Source: Couchioplanes caeruleus (GTDB taxonomy: Bacteria; Actinomycetota; Actinomycetes; Mycobacteriales; Micromonosporaceae). From it: 64,000 nucleotides of DNA. Each line of letters begins with the position of its first letter. The stretch's first letter is position 1. The notes under the pieces are model-generated. The model had not been told where the DNA came from. It did no database searches and saw only the letters and a list, made by a program, of their open reading frames with translations. The DNA is taken from positions 4,274,501-4,338,500 of the forward strand of contig NZ_CP092183.1 in the NCBI RefSeq assembly GCF_023499255.1, given 5' to 3'. A program made the position numbers and the translations under genes. This document shows positions 8,022 through 16,441 of the stretch, piece after piece.

Positions 8022-8696
8022 ATGGGTTCCGTGCTGCTGATCGAGGACGACGACCGCATCCGGCTGTCGCTCACCATGGCGCTGGAGGACGAGGGGTACA
8101 CCGCCCACGCCGTCGCCACCGCGGAGGAGGGACTGGTGGCGCAGCGCAGCGACCCGGCGGACACGGTGCTGGTCGACCTGATGCTGCCGGGCATGGACGG
8201 CTTCGAGTGCATCCGGCAGCTGCGCCGCGTCGACGACGTGCCGATCATCGTGGTCAGCGCCCGCGACGACACCCACGACATCGTCGCCGGGCTGGAGGCC
8301 GGAGCCGACGACTACATCGTGAAGCCGGTGGCGGTGAAGGAGCTCGCCGCGCGGCTGCGGGCGCTGCGCCGCCGGGCCCGGCCCGCGGCGCCGGCCGTGA
8401 CGGTGGCCGCCTTCGGCGACCTCGAGGTGCTGCCCGAGGCCGGCGAGGTGCGCCTGCACGGCGAGGCGGTGGCGGTCACGCGTACGGAGTTCCGCCTGCT
8501 GTGCGAGCTGGCGGAGCATCCCGGCCAGGTGCTGTCCCGCCAGCAGCTCCTGCAGCGCGTGTGGGGGTACGAGATCGGCGACGAACGCCTGGTCGACGTC
8601 CACGTGGGCCGGCTGCGGCACAAGATCGAGGAGATGCCCGGCGCGCCCCGGCACCTGGTGACCGTCCGCGGCCTCGGTTACAAGCTGCAGCGATGA
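8022..8696 (+). CDS. Orphan OmpR/PhoB-type response regulator
   Basis: 224 residues. The receiver domain has LLIEDDDRIR, the phospho-acceptor in VLVDLMLPGMDGFE at about residue 49, VVSARDD and the KP pair in IVKPV. The winged-helix output domain ends in DERLVDVHVGRLRHKIEE and VRGLGYKLQ. No histidine kinase gene is adjacent. Direct repeats with an 11-bp period before the STAS gene, this gene and the BON gene (two in one orientation, one reversed) look like its binding sites. A CATCAT box lies 6 nt before the ATG, which suggests a leaderless message. Confidence 0.92.
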   Translation: MGSVLLIEDDDRIRLSLTMALEDEGYTAHAVATAEEGLVAQRSDPADTVLVDLMLPGMDGFECIRQLRRVDDVPIIVVSARDDTHDIVAGLEAGADDYIVKPVAVKELAARLRALRRRARPAAPAVTVAAFGDLEVLPEAGEVRLHGEAVAVTRTEFRLLCELAEHPGQVLSRQQLLQRVWGYEIGDERLVDVHVGRLRHKIEEMPGAPRHLVTVRGLGYKLQR

Positions 8697-8715
8697 GGGT
8701 GTGCCGCGGACCCCG

Positions 8716-8771
8716 GTCATCGAACTGTCATGTGGTTGCGCACGGCTCGCCACACCGGTCGGCGACCGTGG
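8716..8771 (+). promoter_or_regulatory. Direct repeat GTCAT-N6-GTCAT plus CGACCGTGG element
   Basis: GTCAT at 8716 and 8727 (11-bp period), with CGACCGTGG at 8763, again 36 bp from the start of the second repeat. This matches the region upstream of the STAS gene, so the two promoters probably share an activator. Confidence 0.5.
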
Positions 8772-8802
8772 TCGGTGAACCCACCGACGGGCAGGAGTGG
8801 CC

Positions 8803-9132
8803 ATGTATCCCTGGTGGTACACCGACTGGTTCAACGGGGCGTCGTACTCGCGGCAGTTCCCACCGGCCGACGGGCGGCACGGAGCCGCGGGCGAGGACGC
8901 GGCGCGCACGCGCGACGAGCGGCTGGCCCGGGCCGTCGCCGACGCGGTGCTCGCCGCGCCGGGGGTGACCGGCGGCCGGATCGAGCTCGGCGTGCAGAAC
9001 GGCGTGGTGATCCTCGACGGAGACGTGGACACCGAGGCGACCCGCCGGGAGGTGGTCGCGCTGGCCTGGTCCGTGCCCGAGGTGGCCGACGTCTGCAACG
9101 CCCTCACCGTCCACCGGGGCCTCGCGCGGTGA
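8803..9132 (+). CDS. BON-domain protein
   Basis: 109 residues. The aromatic N-terminus (MYPWWYTDWFNG) is unusual. From about residue 38 the sequence follows the BON pattern: DERLARAVADAVLAAPGV, IELGVQNGVVILDGDVDT, then REVVALAWSVPEVADVCNAL. BON domains bind phospholipid or help membrane and envelope stability, and are often stress induced. No signal peptide is evident. ATG 8803 was chosen over GTG 8797 because GGAG ends 6 bases before it. The promoter shares repeats with the STAS gene. Confidence 0.8.
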   Translation: MYPWWYTDWFNGASYSRQFPPADGRHGAAGEDAARTRDERLARAVADAVLAAPGVTGGRIELGVQNGVVILDGDVDTEATRREVVALAWSVPEVADVCNALTVHRGLAR

Positions 9133-9148
9133 CCCTCGGACGGTCCGG

Positions 9149-9182
9149 GTGTGCGGGCGCCCGCATCGGTACGCCCGCACAC
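9149..9182. terminator. Stem-loop after the BON gene
   Basis: GTGTGCGGGCG (9149-9159) pairs perfectly with 9172-9182 around a 12-nt loop, and outer GTCC/GGAC can extend the stem. There is no T run, which is common for actinobacterial terminators. Confidence 0.45.
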
Positions 9183-9275
9183 GGACCGCGGGTGGGTTCG
9201 GCACCCCGGCTACCCGGCGCCCTCGGCGGTGATCGTGCCGGGGGCATGGGCTGATCAGGGCGCCGGGTATGGTGT

Positions 9276-9331
9276 CCAGCCTGGCGGCCGGGGATGGCGG
9301 CGCCGGCACGACTTCATGACAGTCTCGTGAC
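9276..9331 (-). promoter_or_regulatory. Fourth copy of the 11-bp repeat, pointing left without an evident gene
   Basis: On the minus strand GTCAC (9331) and GTCAT (9320) are 11 bp apart, and a CCAGGCTGG loosely like CGACCGTGG sits 36 bp on. The promoter would face 9133-9270, where only an unconvincing ORF of about 50 codons is found. A small RNA is possible. Confidence 0.3.
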
Positions 9332-9367
9332 AGCGGCCTGCGCCGCAGTGTCCGGGCCGGACAGTGG

Positions 9368-10171
9368 TCAGCTGATCGAGCCGGCGCGGCGGTCGCCCAG
9401 CGCCACGAGCTGCGACACGGTCGCGAAGCGGAAGCCGCGTGCCTTGATGCCCGCGATCATCTCGCCGAGGTGCTGCAGCGCCACCAGCCGGCGCTTGGCG
9501 CCCACGTCGTGCGCCAGGATGATCGAGCCCGGGCGGACCGCGTTCACGATCGCCTCGACCTGGCCGGCCGGATTGTCCTCGTAGCTGCGCTCGCGCATCT
9601 GATCGGACCAGAGCACGATGTCGTAGCCCATCGAGTCGGCCGCGAGCAGCGTGGAGCCGCCCAGGTGGCCGTACGGCGGGCGCATCAGCGTCGGTACGCG
9701 CCCGGTGACCCGCGCGATCGTCTCGTGCGTCCGGGTCAGCTCCGTGGTGATCGCGCGCAGGTCCAGCGTCGCCAGGTCGGGGTGGGACCACGAGTGGTTG
9801 CCGATCTCGTGCGCGCCCATCCGTCCGCGTACGAGATCGGCGTGCTCGTCCAGGTTGCGCCCCACCATGAAGAAGGTGGCCGGGATCCGGGCCGTGTCGA
9901 GGGCGTCCAGGACCATCGGCGTCCAGCGGGGCCCGGGACCGTCGTCGAAGGTGAACGCGACGACCGGCTCCCGCGTCTCGACGTAGTACCGCACGCTCAC
10001 CTCGGCACGGCTGACCGCGGAGGGGTTGTCCGCGGCGGACGCGTACCCGCCGCCCAGCGGGGGACGGTCCCACCCGCACCAGCGCGGCACCTCGGTGGCG
10101 CCCACCGCGCCGACGGCGACGCCTGCCGCGCTGAGCAGGGCGCCGCGGAGAAGGGTTCGGCGATTCGTCAT
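9368..10171 (-). CDS. Exported NodB-type polysaccharide deacetylase
   Basis: 267 residues. It has a Tat-type signal (MTNRRTLLRGALLSAAGVAVGAV). The NodB domain is complete: TFDDGPGP (catalytic Asp and metal Asp) near residue 70, HSWSHPDL (metal His pair) near 125, RPPYGH near 160, VLWSD and a final SIILAHDVG with the catalytic His. Such enzymes deacetylate peptidoglycan or other N-acetylated glycans outside the membrane. It lies 72 bp downstream of the M19 dipeptidase on the same strand; both could act on cell wall or dipeptide substrates, but this is only context. Confidence 0.9.
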   Translation of the reverse strand: MTNRRTLLRGALLSAAGVAVGAVGATEVPRWCGWDRPPLGGGYASAADNPSAVSRAEVSVRYYVETREPVVAFTFDDGPGPRWTPMVLDALDTARIPATFFMVGRNLDEHADLVRGRMGAHEIGNHSWSHPDLATLDLRAITTELTRTHETIARVTGRVPTLMRPPYGHLGGSTLLAADSMGYDIVLWSDQMRERSYEDNPAGQVEAIVNAVRPGSIILAHDVGAKRRLVALQHLGEMIAGIKARGFRFATVSQLVALGDRRAGSIS

Positions 10172-10243
10172 GATCGCATCAGCCTCGCCCGGCCGCGTGG
10201 CGGGCGGTATCCGGCCCGCGATGGAGATCCCCGTGTGCGTGCA

Positions 10244-11476
10244 TCAGCCCAAAGTCGCACCCGGCCACAAGGGCTCGCTCGCGTGCCGCTCGGACGCGCG
10301 CAGGACGCGCAGGATGTTGCGGCCCGTCAGCTTCTCCAGGTCGGACTGCGACCAGCCCCGGCCGGCGAGCTCCGCGAGCAGCCGCGGGTAGCCGGAGACG
10401 TCCTCCAGCCCGACCGGCAGCCGGTCGCAGCCGTCGTAGTCGCCGCCGAGCCCGACGTGGTCGACGCCCGCGATCTGGCGTACGTGGTCGACGTGATCGG
10501 CCACCTGCGCGATCGTCGCCTCGGGGCGCGGGTTGGCGGCAAGCCACGGGCGGAAGTCGGCGGGCGGTTCGGGGCTGCCGGGACCCGCCACGCGCACGGG
10601 GGAGCCGGGGATCTCCTCGCCCGGGCGCGGCGCCCGCGGCCACGGGTCGGACACGGGCGGCAGCCCGAGCCGCTCCCACTCCTCGTCCGCCGCGGCCGCC
10701 CACTGCGCCACCTCGGCCGAGACGAACACCGGGACGAACGCCACCATGCAGACGCCGCCGTTGTCGCGCAGGCGGACGAGCACGTCGTCGGGCACGTTGC
10801 GGGGGTGGTCGGTACGGGCCCGCGCCGACGAGTGGCTGAAGATGACCGGCGCCTGAGCCACGTCGAGGACCGCGTGCATCGTCGTCGTGGCGACGTGCGC
10901 CAGGTCGGGCAGGACACCGATGCGCTGCATCTCGGCGACCACGGCGCGGCCCTCGTCGGTGAGCCCGCCGGCCCGGGGCTCGTCGGCCGCCGAGTCCGCC
11001 CACGGCGTGTTGTGGTTGTGCGTCAGCGTCACGTAGCGCACGCCCAGCCGCGCGAACGCCCGCAGCACCCCGAGCGACGACGCGAGGCTGTGACCGCCCT
11101 CGATGCCGATCAGCGAGGCGATCCGGCCGGACCCGATCGCGGCCTCGACGTCCGCGGCCGTGTACGCGATCGCGAAGTCCTCCGGGTACGCCGCCACGAG
11201 CCGGTACACGGCGTCGACCTGCTCCATGGTCGCGGTGACGGCCTCGGGCTCGGGCAGGTCGGACGGCACGTACACGGACCAGAACTGGCCGCCCACCCCG
11301 CCGGCGCGCAGCCGGGCGATGTCGGTGTGGAACTCGGGCCGGTTCGCGGCCAGCCCGTCGACCCGGTAGCCGGCGGCGGCGCGCAGCGCCATGGGCAGGT
11401 CGTTGTGCCCGTCGACCACCGGCATGGCGGCCAGCGCCGCGGCGACGTCCGCCCCGGCCGCGCTCGTGTCCCGCAT
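10244..11476 (-). CDS. Membrane dipeptidase, peptidase family M19
   Basis: 410 residues. The zinc enzyme motifs are in order: PVVDGHNDLP (His-x-Asp pair) near residue 20, GIEGGHSL (bridging Glu), DLAHVATTTM, VIFSHSSAR and GVDHVGLGGDYDG. These match renal dipeptidase homologues that cut dipeptides, including some D-residue substrates. No signal peptide is visible, so the protein is likely cytoplasmic. The start ATG 11476 has a strong GGAGGAGG upstream. A minus-strand TATGCT at 11515-11520 may be its -10 box. It is divergent from the glycanase gene. Confidence 0.9.
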   Translation of the reverse strand: MRDTSAAGADVAAALAAMPVVDGHNDLPMALRAAAGYRVDGLAANRPEFHTDIARLRAGGVGGQFWSVYVPSDLPEPEAVTATMEQVDAVYRLVAAYPEDFAIAYTAADVEAAIGSGRIASLIGIEGGHSLASSLGVLRAFARLGVRYVTLTHNHNTPWADSAADEPRAGGLTDEGRAVVAEMQRIGVLPDLAHVATTTMHAVLDVAQAPVIFSHSSARARTDHPRNVPDDVLVRLRDNGGVCMVAFVPVFVSAEVAQWAAAADEEWERLGLPPVSDPWPRAPRPGEEIPGSPVRVAGPGSPEPPADFRPWLAANPRPEATIAQVADHVDHVRQIAGVDHVGLGGDYDGCDRLPVGLEDVSGYPRLLAELAGRGWSQSDLEKLTGRNILRVLRASERHASEPLWPGATLG

Positions 11477-11696
11477 CGCAGTTCCTCCTCCGTACGGCCC
11501 ATGATCGTCTGCGCAGCATAGGCATGCGGCAGCCGTGCCGCGCCGCATCGCGGCTCCGGAATTCTCAAGTGACGACGTTCGTACGGCCCGCAACCGGGCC
11601 GCACCGCGACGGGCACGCCGGGCGCACCTGCCGCCCCGGAATCTTCTTCCCATGCCCGGCCGAGACGCGGCCGGACAACTCGGGGGAGTTGAGAAG

Positions 11697-13352
11697 GTGC
11701 GTCGCTCGAAGCTGACGAAGTCCGTGACCGCCCTGGCCGCCGTGGCCGCCGGCGCGGGGTCCGTGCTGGCCGGTGCCCCGGCTGCCGAGGCCGCCGCCAC
11801 CGGCGCCGGGCTGAAGCTCGCGGCCGCCGACGACACGTACGTCTCGAGCGGCCGCAAGGACGCCACGTTCGGCGCCGAGCAGAAGCTGGCGATCGGCCGC
11901 CTCGCCGGCGACTCCAAGACCGCGTTCCTGAAGTTCGTCGTCCCGGCGGGCACCGAGGTCACCGGCGCCCGGCTGACGCTGGCCACGGTCGGCGGCGTCA
12001 CCGGCCGGCTGACCCTCAACCGCGTCGCCGACACCGCGTGGACCGAGCGGAAGCTGACGTCGGCCACCGCCCCGGCGCTGGGCGCGGTCGTGGGTACGGC
12101 AGCGCCGAAGGCCGACGCCGCGGAGGTCAGCTTCGACCTCGGCGCGACGGTGACCGGGCCGGGCGCGTACGCCTTCGCGCTGCGCTCCTCGGCCTCGTCC
12201 GCCGTGACCCGCTTCCGTGCTGCCGAGGGCAGGACCGGCGGCCCGCTGCTGCTCGTCGCCACGGGCACCACGGAGGCCCCGGTGACCGCTCCGGTGGACG
12301 AGCCCACGCCGGCCGAGCCGGTCACGCCCCCGGCGGACGAGCCCGTTGCGCCGGCTCAGCCCGCCACCCCGATCGAGGACGAGGACATGCCGCCCCCGCC
12401 CGCCCCGGCGACCGGCGACTGCGTCACCGGCAAGCTGCTCGTACCCTCCTGTGGGGTCCTGTGGGGTGCCGCCGCGGGGGGTTTCACCGACGCGCCGCGT
12501 GATGCTGCGCTCAAGGATTGGGAGAAGCTCAGCGGTCGTACGGCGAGCATTTTCCACACGTATCACAAGGGTGACGAGCCGTTCCCGACCCGCTCGGAGA
12601 TGGCGATGGCCCGCGATGCGGCTCACCCGCGGGTGCTGCTGATGAACTGGAAGATCGCGTACGGTTCGAGCTGGGCGAAGGTGGCCCGGGGTGAGCAGGA
12701 CGCGCGTATCGACCGTTTCGCGGCCCGGGTGAAGGCCACGTTCCCGGAGAAGTTCTTCCTGGTGCTCAACCACGAGCCGGAGAACGACGTGAATCCGCGG
12801 GCCGGTTCGGGCTGGGAGGCGAAGGACTTCGCGGCGATGTACCGGCACACGATCGAGCGGCTGCGCGCCAAGGGTGTGACGAACGCGATCAACGTGATGG
12901 CGTACATGGGTAACGAGAAGTGGATGGCGCAGTCGTGGTGGAAGGACCTGTACCCGGGTGACGATGTCGTGGACTGGATGGGTCTGGACTCGTACGTGTC
13001 GGCGGAGAAGGGTTACTACCACTACGGCATGTTCGCCGACCTGCTCGACCGCAAGGCCCCCAACGGCCCCTCCTTCTACGACTGGGCCACGACCAAGCAC
13101 CCGGCCAAGCCGCTGATGGTCGCCGAGTGGGGCGTGTACCACCGCGTCGGCAAGGTCACCGACAAGACCGCGGGGTTCAAGAGCGTCCTGCCCGAGCTGA
13201 AGAAGCGTCCGAACATCAAGGCGATCGTGTACTTCGACACCTCGCACGACGACCAGGGCGACCGCGACATCAGCATCGACAGCACGAAGGCCAACCTCGC
13301 GGCGTTCCGTACGCTCGCTGCTGACAAGATCTTCGACGTGACCCTGCGCTGA
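11697..13352 (+). CDS. Secreted glycanase: DNRLRE-type domain plus GH26-like catalytic domain
   Basis: 551 residues from GTG 11697, preceded by GGGGGAG. A signal peptide (basic start, then SVTALAAVAAGAGSVLAG) ends near residue 30. Residues about 37-185 form a DNRLRE/CBM96-like beta-sandwich (DDTYVSSGRKDATFG through GGPLLLV). A Pro/Glu linker precedes the catalytic part from about 240. The likely acid/base is Glu360 in LNHEPEND and the nucleophile Glu477 in VAEWGVY, as in GH26 mannanases and related glycanases. The exact substrate is unknown. The catalytic half has visibly more T-ending codons (Gly GGT, Arg CGT) between about 12450 and 13020 than the rest. Confidence 0.85.
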   Translation: MRRSKLTKSVTALAAVAAGAGSVLAGAPAAEAAATGAGLKLAAADDTYVSSGRKDATFGAEQKLAIGRLAGDSKTAFLKFVVPAGTEVTGARLTLATVGGVTGRLTLNRVADTAWTERKLTSATAPALGAVVGTAAPKADAAEVSFDLGATVTGPGAYAFALRSSASSAVTRFRAAEGRTGGPLLLVATGTTEAPVTAPVDEPTPAEPVTPPADEPVAPAQPATPIEDEDMPPPPAPATGDCVTGKLLVPSCGVLWGAAAGGFTDAPRDAALKDWEKLSGRTASIFHTYHKGDEPFPTRSEMAMARDAAHPRVLLMNWKIAYGSSWAKVARGEQDARIDRFAARVKATFPEKFFLVLNHEPENDVNPRAGSGWEAKDFAAMYRHTIERLRAKGVTNAINVMAYMGNEKWMAQSWWKDLYPGDDVVDWMGLDSYVSAEKGYYHYGMFADLLDRKAPNGPSFYDWATTKHPAKPLMVAEWGVYHRVGKVTDKTAGFKSVLPELKKRPNIKAIVYFDTSHDDQGDRDISIDSTKANLAAFRTLAADKIFDVTLR

Positions 13353-13366
13353 GGTCACAGTCGACT

Positions 13367-13402
13367 CACGAGCCGCTCGGCGGGCCTGCCGGGCGGCTCG
13401 TG
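13367..13402. terminator. Stem-loop after the GH26-like gene
   Basis: CACGAGCCG (13367-13375) pairs with CGGCTCGTG (13394-13402), and the GC-rich loop can pair further. It starts 15 bp after the stop codon. Confidence 0.6.
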
Positions 13403-13421
13403 CCGTCGTCCCACCCCGCCG

Positions 13422-13553
13422 TCAGTTCCCCCAGAAGAGATAGTTCGCCTTGTACGGCACGCTGACCTTCTCCCCGTCCGTGCACGCCGTCGCCGGGGCC
13501 ACGCCACCCCACGTGTTCATCCGCTGGATGTGCGTGACCGTGCTGAGGATGCC
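13422..13553 (-). pseudogene. 3' remnant of a secreted protein gene, DUF3455-like
   Basis: Reading left from 13553, the frame gives GILSTVTHIQRMNTWGGVAP, then ATACTDGEKVSVPY and KANYLFWGN before TGA at 13422. The order (VTHIQR, NTxGGxAP, a Cys, VPYxAxYxF at the very end) closely resembles the C-terminus of DUF3455 proteins. Upstream the reading continues plausibly only in another frame (PWITAVTYNASA), and no start or N-terminal domain is found before the GGDEF-EAL gene. I read it as a decayed fragment. Nothing else was seen between 13403 and 13708. Confidence 0.45.
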
Positions 13554-13708
13554 CTGACCGGCGCCTCGGCCGCGGACGCGTTGTACGTGACGGCAGTGAT
13601 CCAGGGACGAGCGAGTTACCGGCCGGTTCGCCTCGCGGGGAATCCCTCAGGTCGGCCCTCGCCCGCCCGATGTCCCTGGCCGAGGACCGACGAGGGCGAG
13701 GGGGTGCG

Positions 13709-16426
13709 ATGGCCGTCGCCCGCCGACCCGACGCCGCGACCGGGCTCGTCGCGCTGCTCGTCATCGCCTTCGCCGCCTGCACGGCGGCCGGGCTCGGCGG
13801 CCCCGGTCTCACCCAGGCCGTCTCCAACGTGGCCACCGCTGTCGCGGCGACCGCGGCCGGCGTCGCATGTCTCGTGCGTGCCGCCCGGGTGCGCGGGCGC
13901 GCGGGTGCGGCCTGGGCGGGGGCCGGGCTGGGATCGCTGGCGTACGCGTCGGGCGAATGGGCCTGGACCTGGACGCAGACCGTACGCGCCGAGCCGGTCC
14001 CGTTCCCCGGCCTGCCCGACGCCGGCTACCTCGCGATGGTGCCGCTGATGGCCGGTGGCCTGCTGCTGATCCCGGGCGGCCGCCGCACCGCCGCGTCCCG
14101 GGCCCGGGGGGTCGTCGACGGGCTGCTGATCGGCTGCTCGTTGCTGCTGATCAGCTGGATGCTGGTGCTGCGGCCGGTCGCGCAGGCCGCGGGGCACGGC
14201 GCGGCCGGGTTCGGCCTGCTGGTGGCGTACCCGCTCGGCGATGTCGTGCTCGTCACCGTCGTGCTGTCCCTGCGCGCCGGGCTGTCCCGCGGCAGCGCGC
14301 ACGCGCGGACCCTGCGGCTCTTCGGCGCGGCCGCCGTCATCATCGGCCTCACCGACAGCGCGTACGCGTACGTGTCGCTGCGCGGGACGTACGCGTCCGG
14401 CGGGGTGCTCGACACCGGATGGTTCCTCGGCTTCGGCCTGATCCTGCTGGCCGCGGTCCGGCCGGACGGCACCGCGCGGCCGGGTCACACCCGGCCGGGC
14501 CGGGCCGGTGAGCGGCCGCTGACGCTCCTGCCGTACGCGGCCCTGCTCGCCGCCCTCGCCGGCAGCGTCGCCGACTTCGTCGTCAGCGGACGGGTGGACG
14601 CCTTCATCGGCGGGTGCCGCTCGGTGCTCATCGTGCTGGCCGTGGCCCGCCAGCTGCTCACCCTGCGGGAGAACCGGCACCTCTCCCGGCGCCTCGAGTC
14701 GCGCGTCGGGGCCCGTACCGCCGAGCTGCAGGCCAGTGAGCAGCGGTTCCGTGCGCTCGTACGGCACAGCTCCGACTCGGTCGCCGTCATCGACGCGGAC
14801 TCCACGATCCGCTACCAGAGCGACTCCATCGAACGGGTCTTCGGCTGGCCGGCCCAGGCGCTGCTCGGGCACCGCCTCGTGGACATCGCCGGGCCGGTGG
14901 CGGGCCCGCGCATCGCGGCCGCGATCGAACAGTCCGGCGCGGAGCCGCGTACCGTCACGGTGGTCGAGGTCCCGGTGCGCCACCGCGACGGACGGGTCCG
15001 GCTCGCCGAGATGACCGTGACCAACCTGCGGGACGACCCGGCCGTCCGCGGATTCGTGCTCAACACCCGTGACGTCCACGACGCGCGGGACCTGCAGGAC
15101 CGGCTCGTGCACGAGGCGTACCACGACCGGCTCACCGGGCTGCCCGCCCGGGCCCTGTTCCGCGAGCGCACCGCCGAGGCCCTAGACCGCGGCCGCGGCG
15201 CCGACCACGCCGCCGTCCTGCTGCTCGACCTCGACGGCTTCAAGGGCGTCAACGACAGCCTCGGCCACGCTGCCGGCGACCTCCTGCTGCGGCAGGTCGC
15301 CGAGCGGCTGCGCGCCGCGGTCCGCGAGGAGGACCTGGTCGCCCGCCTCGGCGGCGACGAGTTCAGCGTGCTCGTGACCTCGCCGGCCGCCCGTGCCGAC
15401 GCCGAGACGGTCGCCCGGCGCATCGGCGTCGCGCTCACCCCGCCGTTCGTGCTGGGCGAGCACGAACGGACCGTCGCGGCCAGCATCGGGCTCGCCGCGG
15501 CCGTCGACGCCGACGACGCCGACCAGCTGCTGCGCAACGCGGACCTGGCCATGTACCGGGCGAAGTCCGCGGGCGGCGACCGGGTGACCCGGTACGACCC
15601 GGCGATGCTGTCCGGCCTCGTCGAGCGCCTCCACCTCGAGGCCGACCTGCGCCGGGCCCTCGACCGCGACGAGCTGACCCTGCACTACCAGCCGACGGTC
15701 GACCTGCGCACCGGCGTGATCACCGGCTTCGAGGCGCTCGTCCGCTGGCAGCACCCGGAGCGCGGGACCGTGCCGCCGCTCGACTTCATCGGCATCGCCG
15801 AGGCCACCGGGCTCATCGCACCGCTCGGCCGCTGGGTGCTCGCGGAGGCCTGCCGGCAGGCGGTGACCTGGGGCGCAGGCCGCACCCGGGCGCTCAGGAT
15901 GGCGGTCAACGTCTCCGTCCGGCAGTTCGACACCGACCTCGCGGCGACCGTGGCGCAGGTGCTGGCCGAGACCGGCCTGCCCGCCGGCAGCCTGTGCCTG
16001 GAGATGACCGAGAGCGTGCTGCTCACCGACACCGACGAGAACCTCACCCACCTGCACCGGCTCAAGGCGCTCGGGGTCAGCCTCGCCATGGACGACTTCG
16101 GTACGGGCTACTCGTCGCTGGCGTACCTGCGGCGTTACCCCCTGGACGTCCTGAAGATCGACCGGTCCTTCGTGGACCGCCTCGGCGGCGAGCGCGAGGA
16201 CGAGGCGCTGGCCGCGGCGATCGTCCGCCTGGGCCGGGACCTGGGCATGGCCACGGTCGCCGAGGGCATCGAGGACGACGTGCAGCTGGCCACTCTGCAG
16301 GACCTGGGCTGCGACTTCGCCCAGGGCTACCGGCTGTCCCGCCCCCTGCCCCCGGCGGACGCGGGCCGGGTGCTCGCCGACGGGCTCCCCGCGCCGCTGC
16401 GCGCCACCCTCTCGGCCGGTCGGTGA
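13709..16426 (+). CDS. Membrane PAS-GGDEF-EAL cyclic-di-GMP protein
   Basis: 905 residues from ATG 13709 with a purine-rich GAGGGGG upstream. About eight to ten hydrophobic segments occupy residues 10-325, resembling a MASE-type membrane sensor. A coiled helix (LRENRHLSRRLESRVG) leads to a PAS domain at about 340-465. The GGDEF domain has the intact RLGGDEF signature at about 546-552, and the EAL domain has an intact EAL at 675-677 plus DDFGTGYSSLAYL and DVLKIDRSFV. Both synthesis and breakdown of c-di-GMP are therefore possible on sequence grounds. It stands alone on its strand; DUF2199 follows with its own promoter. Confidence 0.93.
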   Translation: MAVARRPDAATGLVALLVIAFAACTAAGLGGPGLTQAVSNVATAVAATAAGVACLVRAARVRGRAGAAWAGAGLGSLAYASGEWAWTWTQTVRAEPVPFPGLPDAGYLAMVPLMAGGLLLIPGGRRTAASRARGVVDGLLIGCSLLLISWMLVLRPVAQAAGHGAAGFGLLVAYPLGDVVLVTVVLSLRAGLSRGSAHARTLRLFGAAAVIIGLTDSAYAYVSLRGTYASGGVLDTGWFLGFGLILLAAVRPDGTARPGHTRPGRAGERPLTLLPYAALLAALAGSVADFVVSGRVDAFIGGCRSVLIVLAVARQLLTLRENRHLSRRLESRVGARTAELQASEQRFRALVRHSSDSVAVIDADSTIRYQSDSIERVFGWPAQALLGHRLVDIAGPVAGPRIAAAIEQSGAEPRTVTVVEVPVRHRDGRVRLAEMTVTNLRDDPAVRGFVLNTRDVHDARDLQDRLVHEAYHDRLTGLPARALFRERTAEALDRGRGADHAAVLLLDLDGFKGVNDSLGHAAGDLLLRQVAERLRAAVREEDLVARLGGDEFSVLVTSPAARADAETVARRIGVALTPPFVLGEHERTVAASIGLAAAVDADDADQLLRNADLAMYRAKSAGGDRVTRYDPAMLSGLVERLHLEADLRRALDRDELTLHYQPTVDLRTGVITGFEALVRWQHPERGTVPPLDFIGIAEATGLIAPLGRWVLAEACRQAVTWGAGRTRALRMAVNVSVRQFDTDLAATVAQVLAETGLPAGSLCLEMTESVLLTDTDENLTHLHRLKALGVSLAMDDFGTGYSSLAYLRRYPLDVLKIDRSFVDRLGGEREDEALAAAIVRLGRDLGMATVAEGIEDDVQLATLQDLGCDFAQGYRLSRPLPPADAGRVLADGLPAPLRATLSAGR

Positions 16427-16428
16427 GC

Positions 16429-16434
16429 TAGGCT
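16429..16434 (+). promoter_or_regulatory. -10 box TAGGCT of a probable leaderless transcript
   Basis: TAGGCT sits 7 nt before ATG 16442, just after the stop codon of the GGDEF-EAL gene. Confidence 0.45.
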
Positions 16435-16441
16435 CCCGCGG

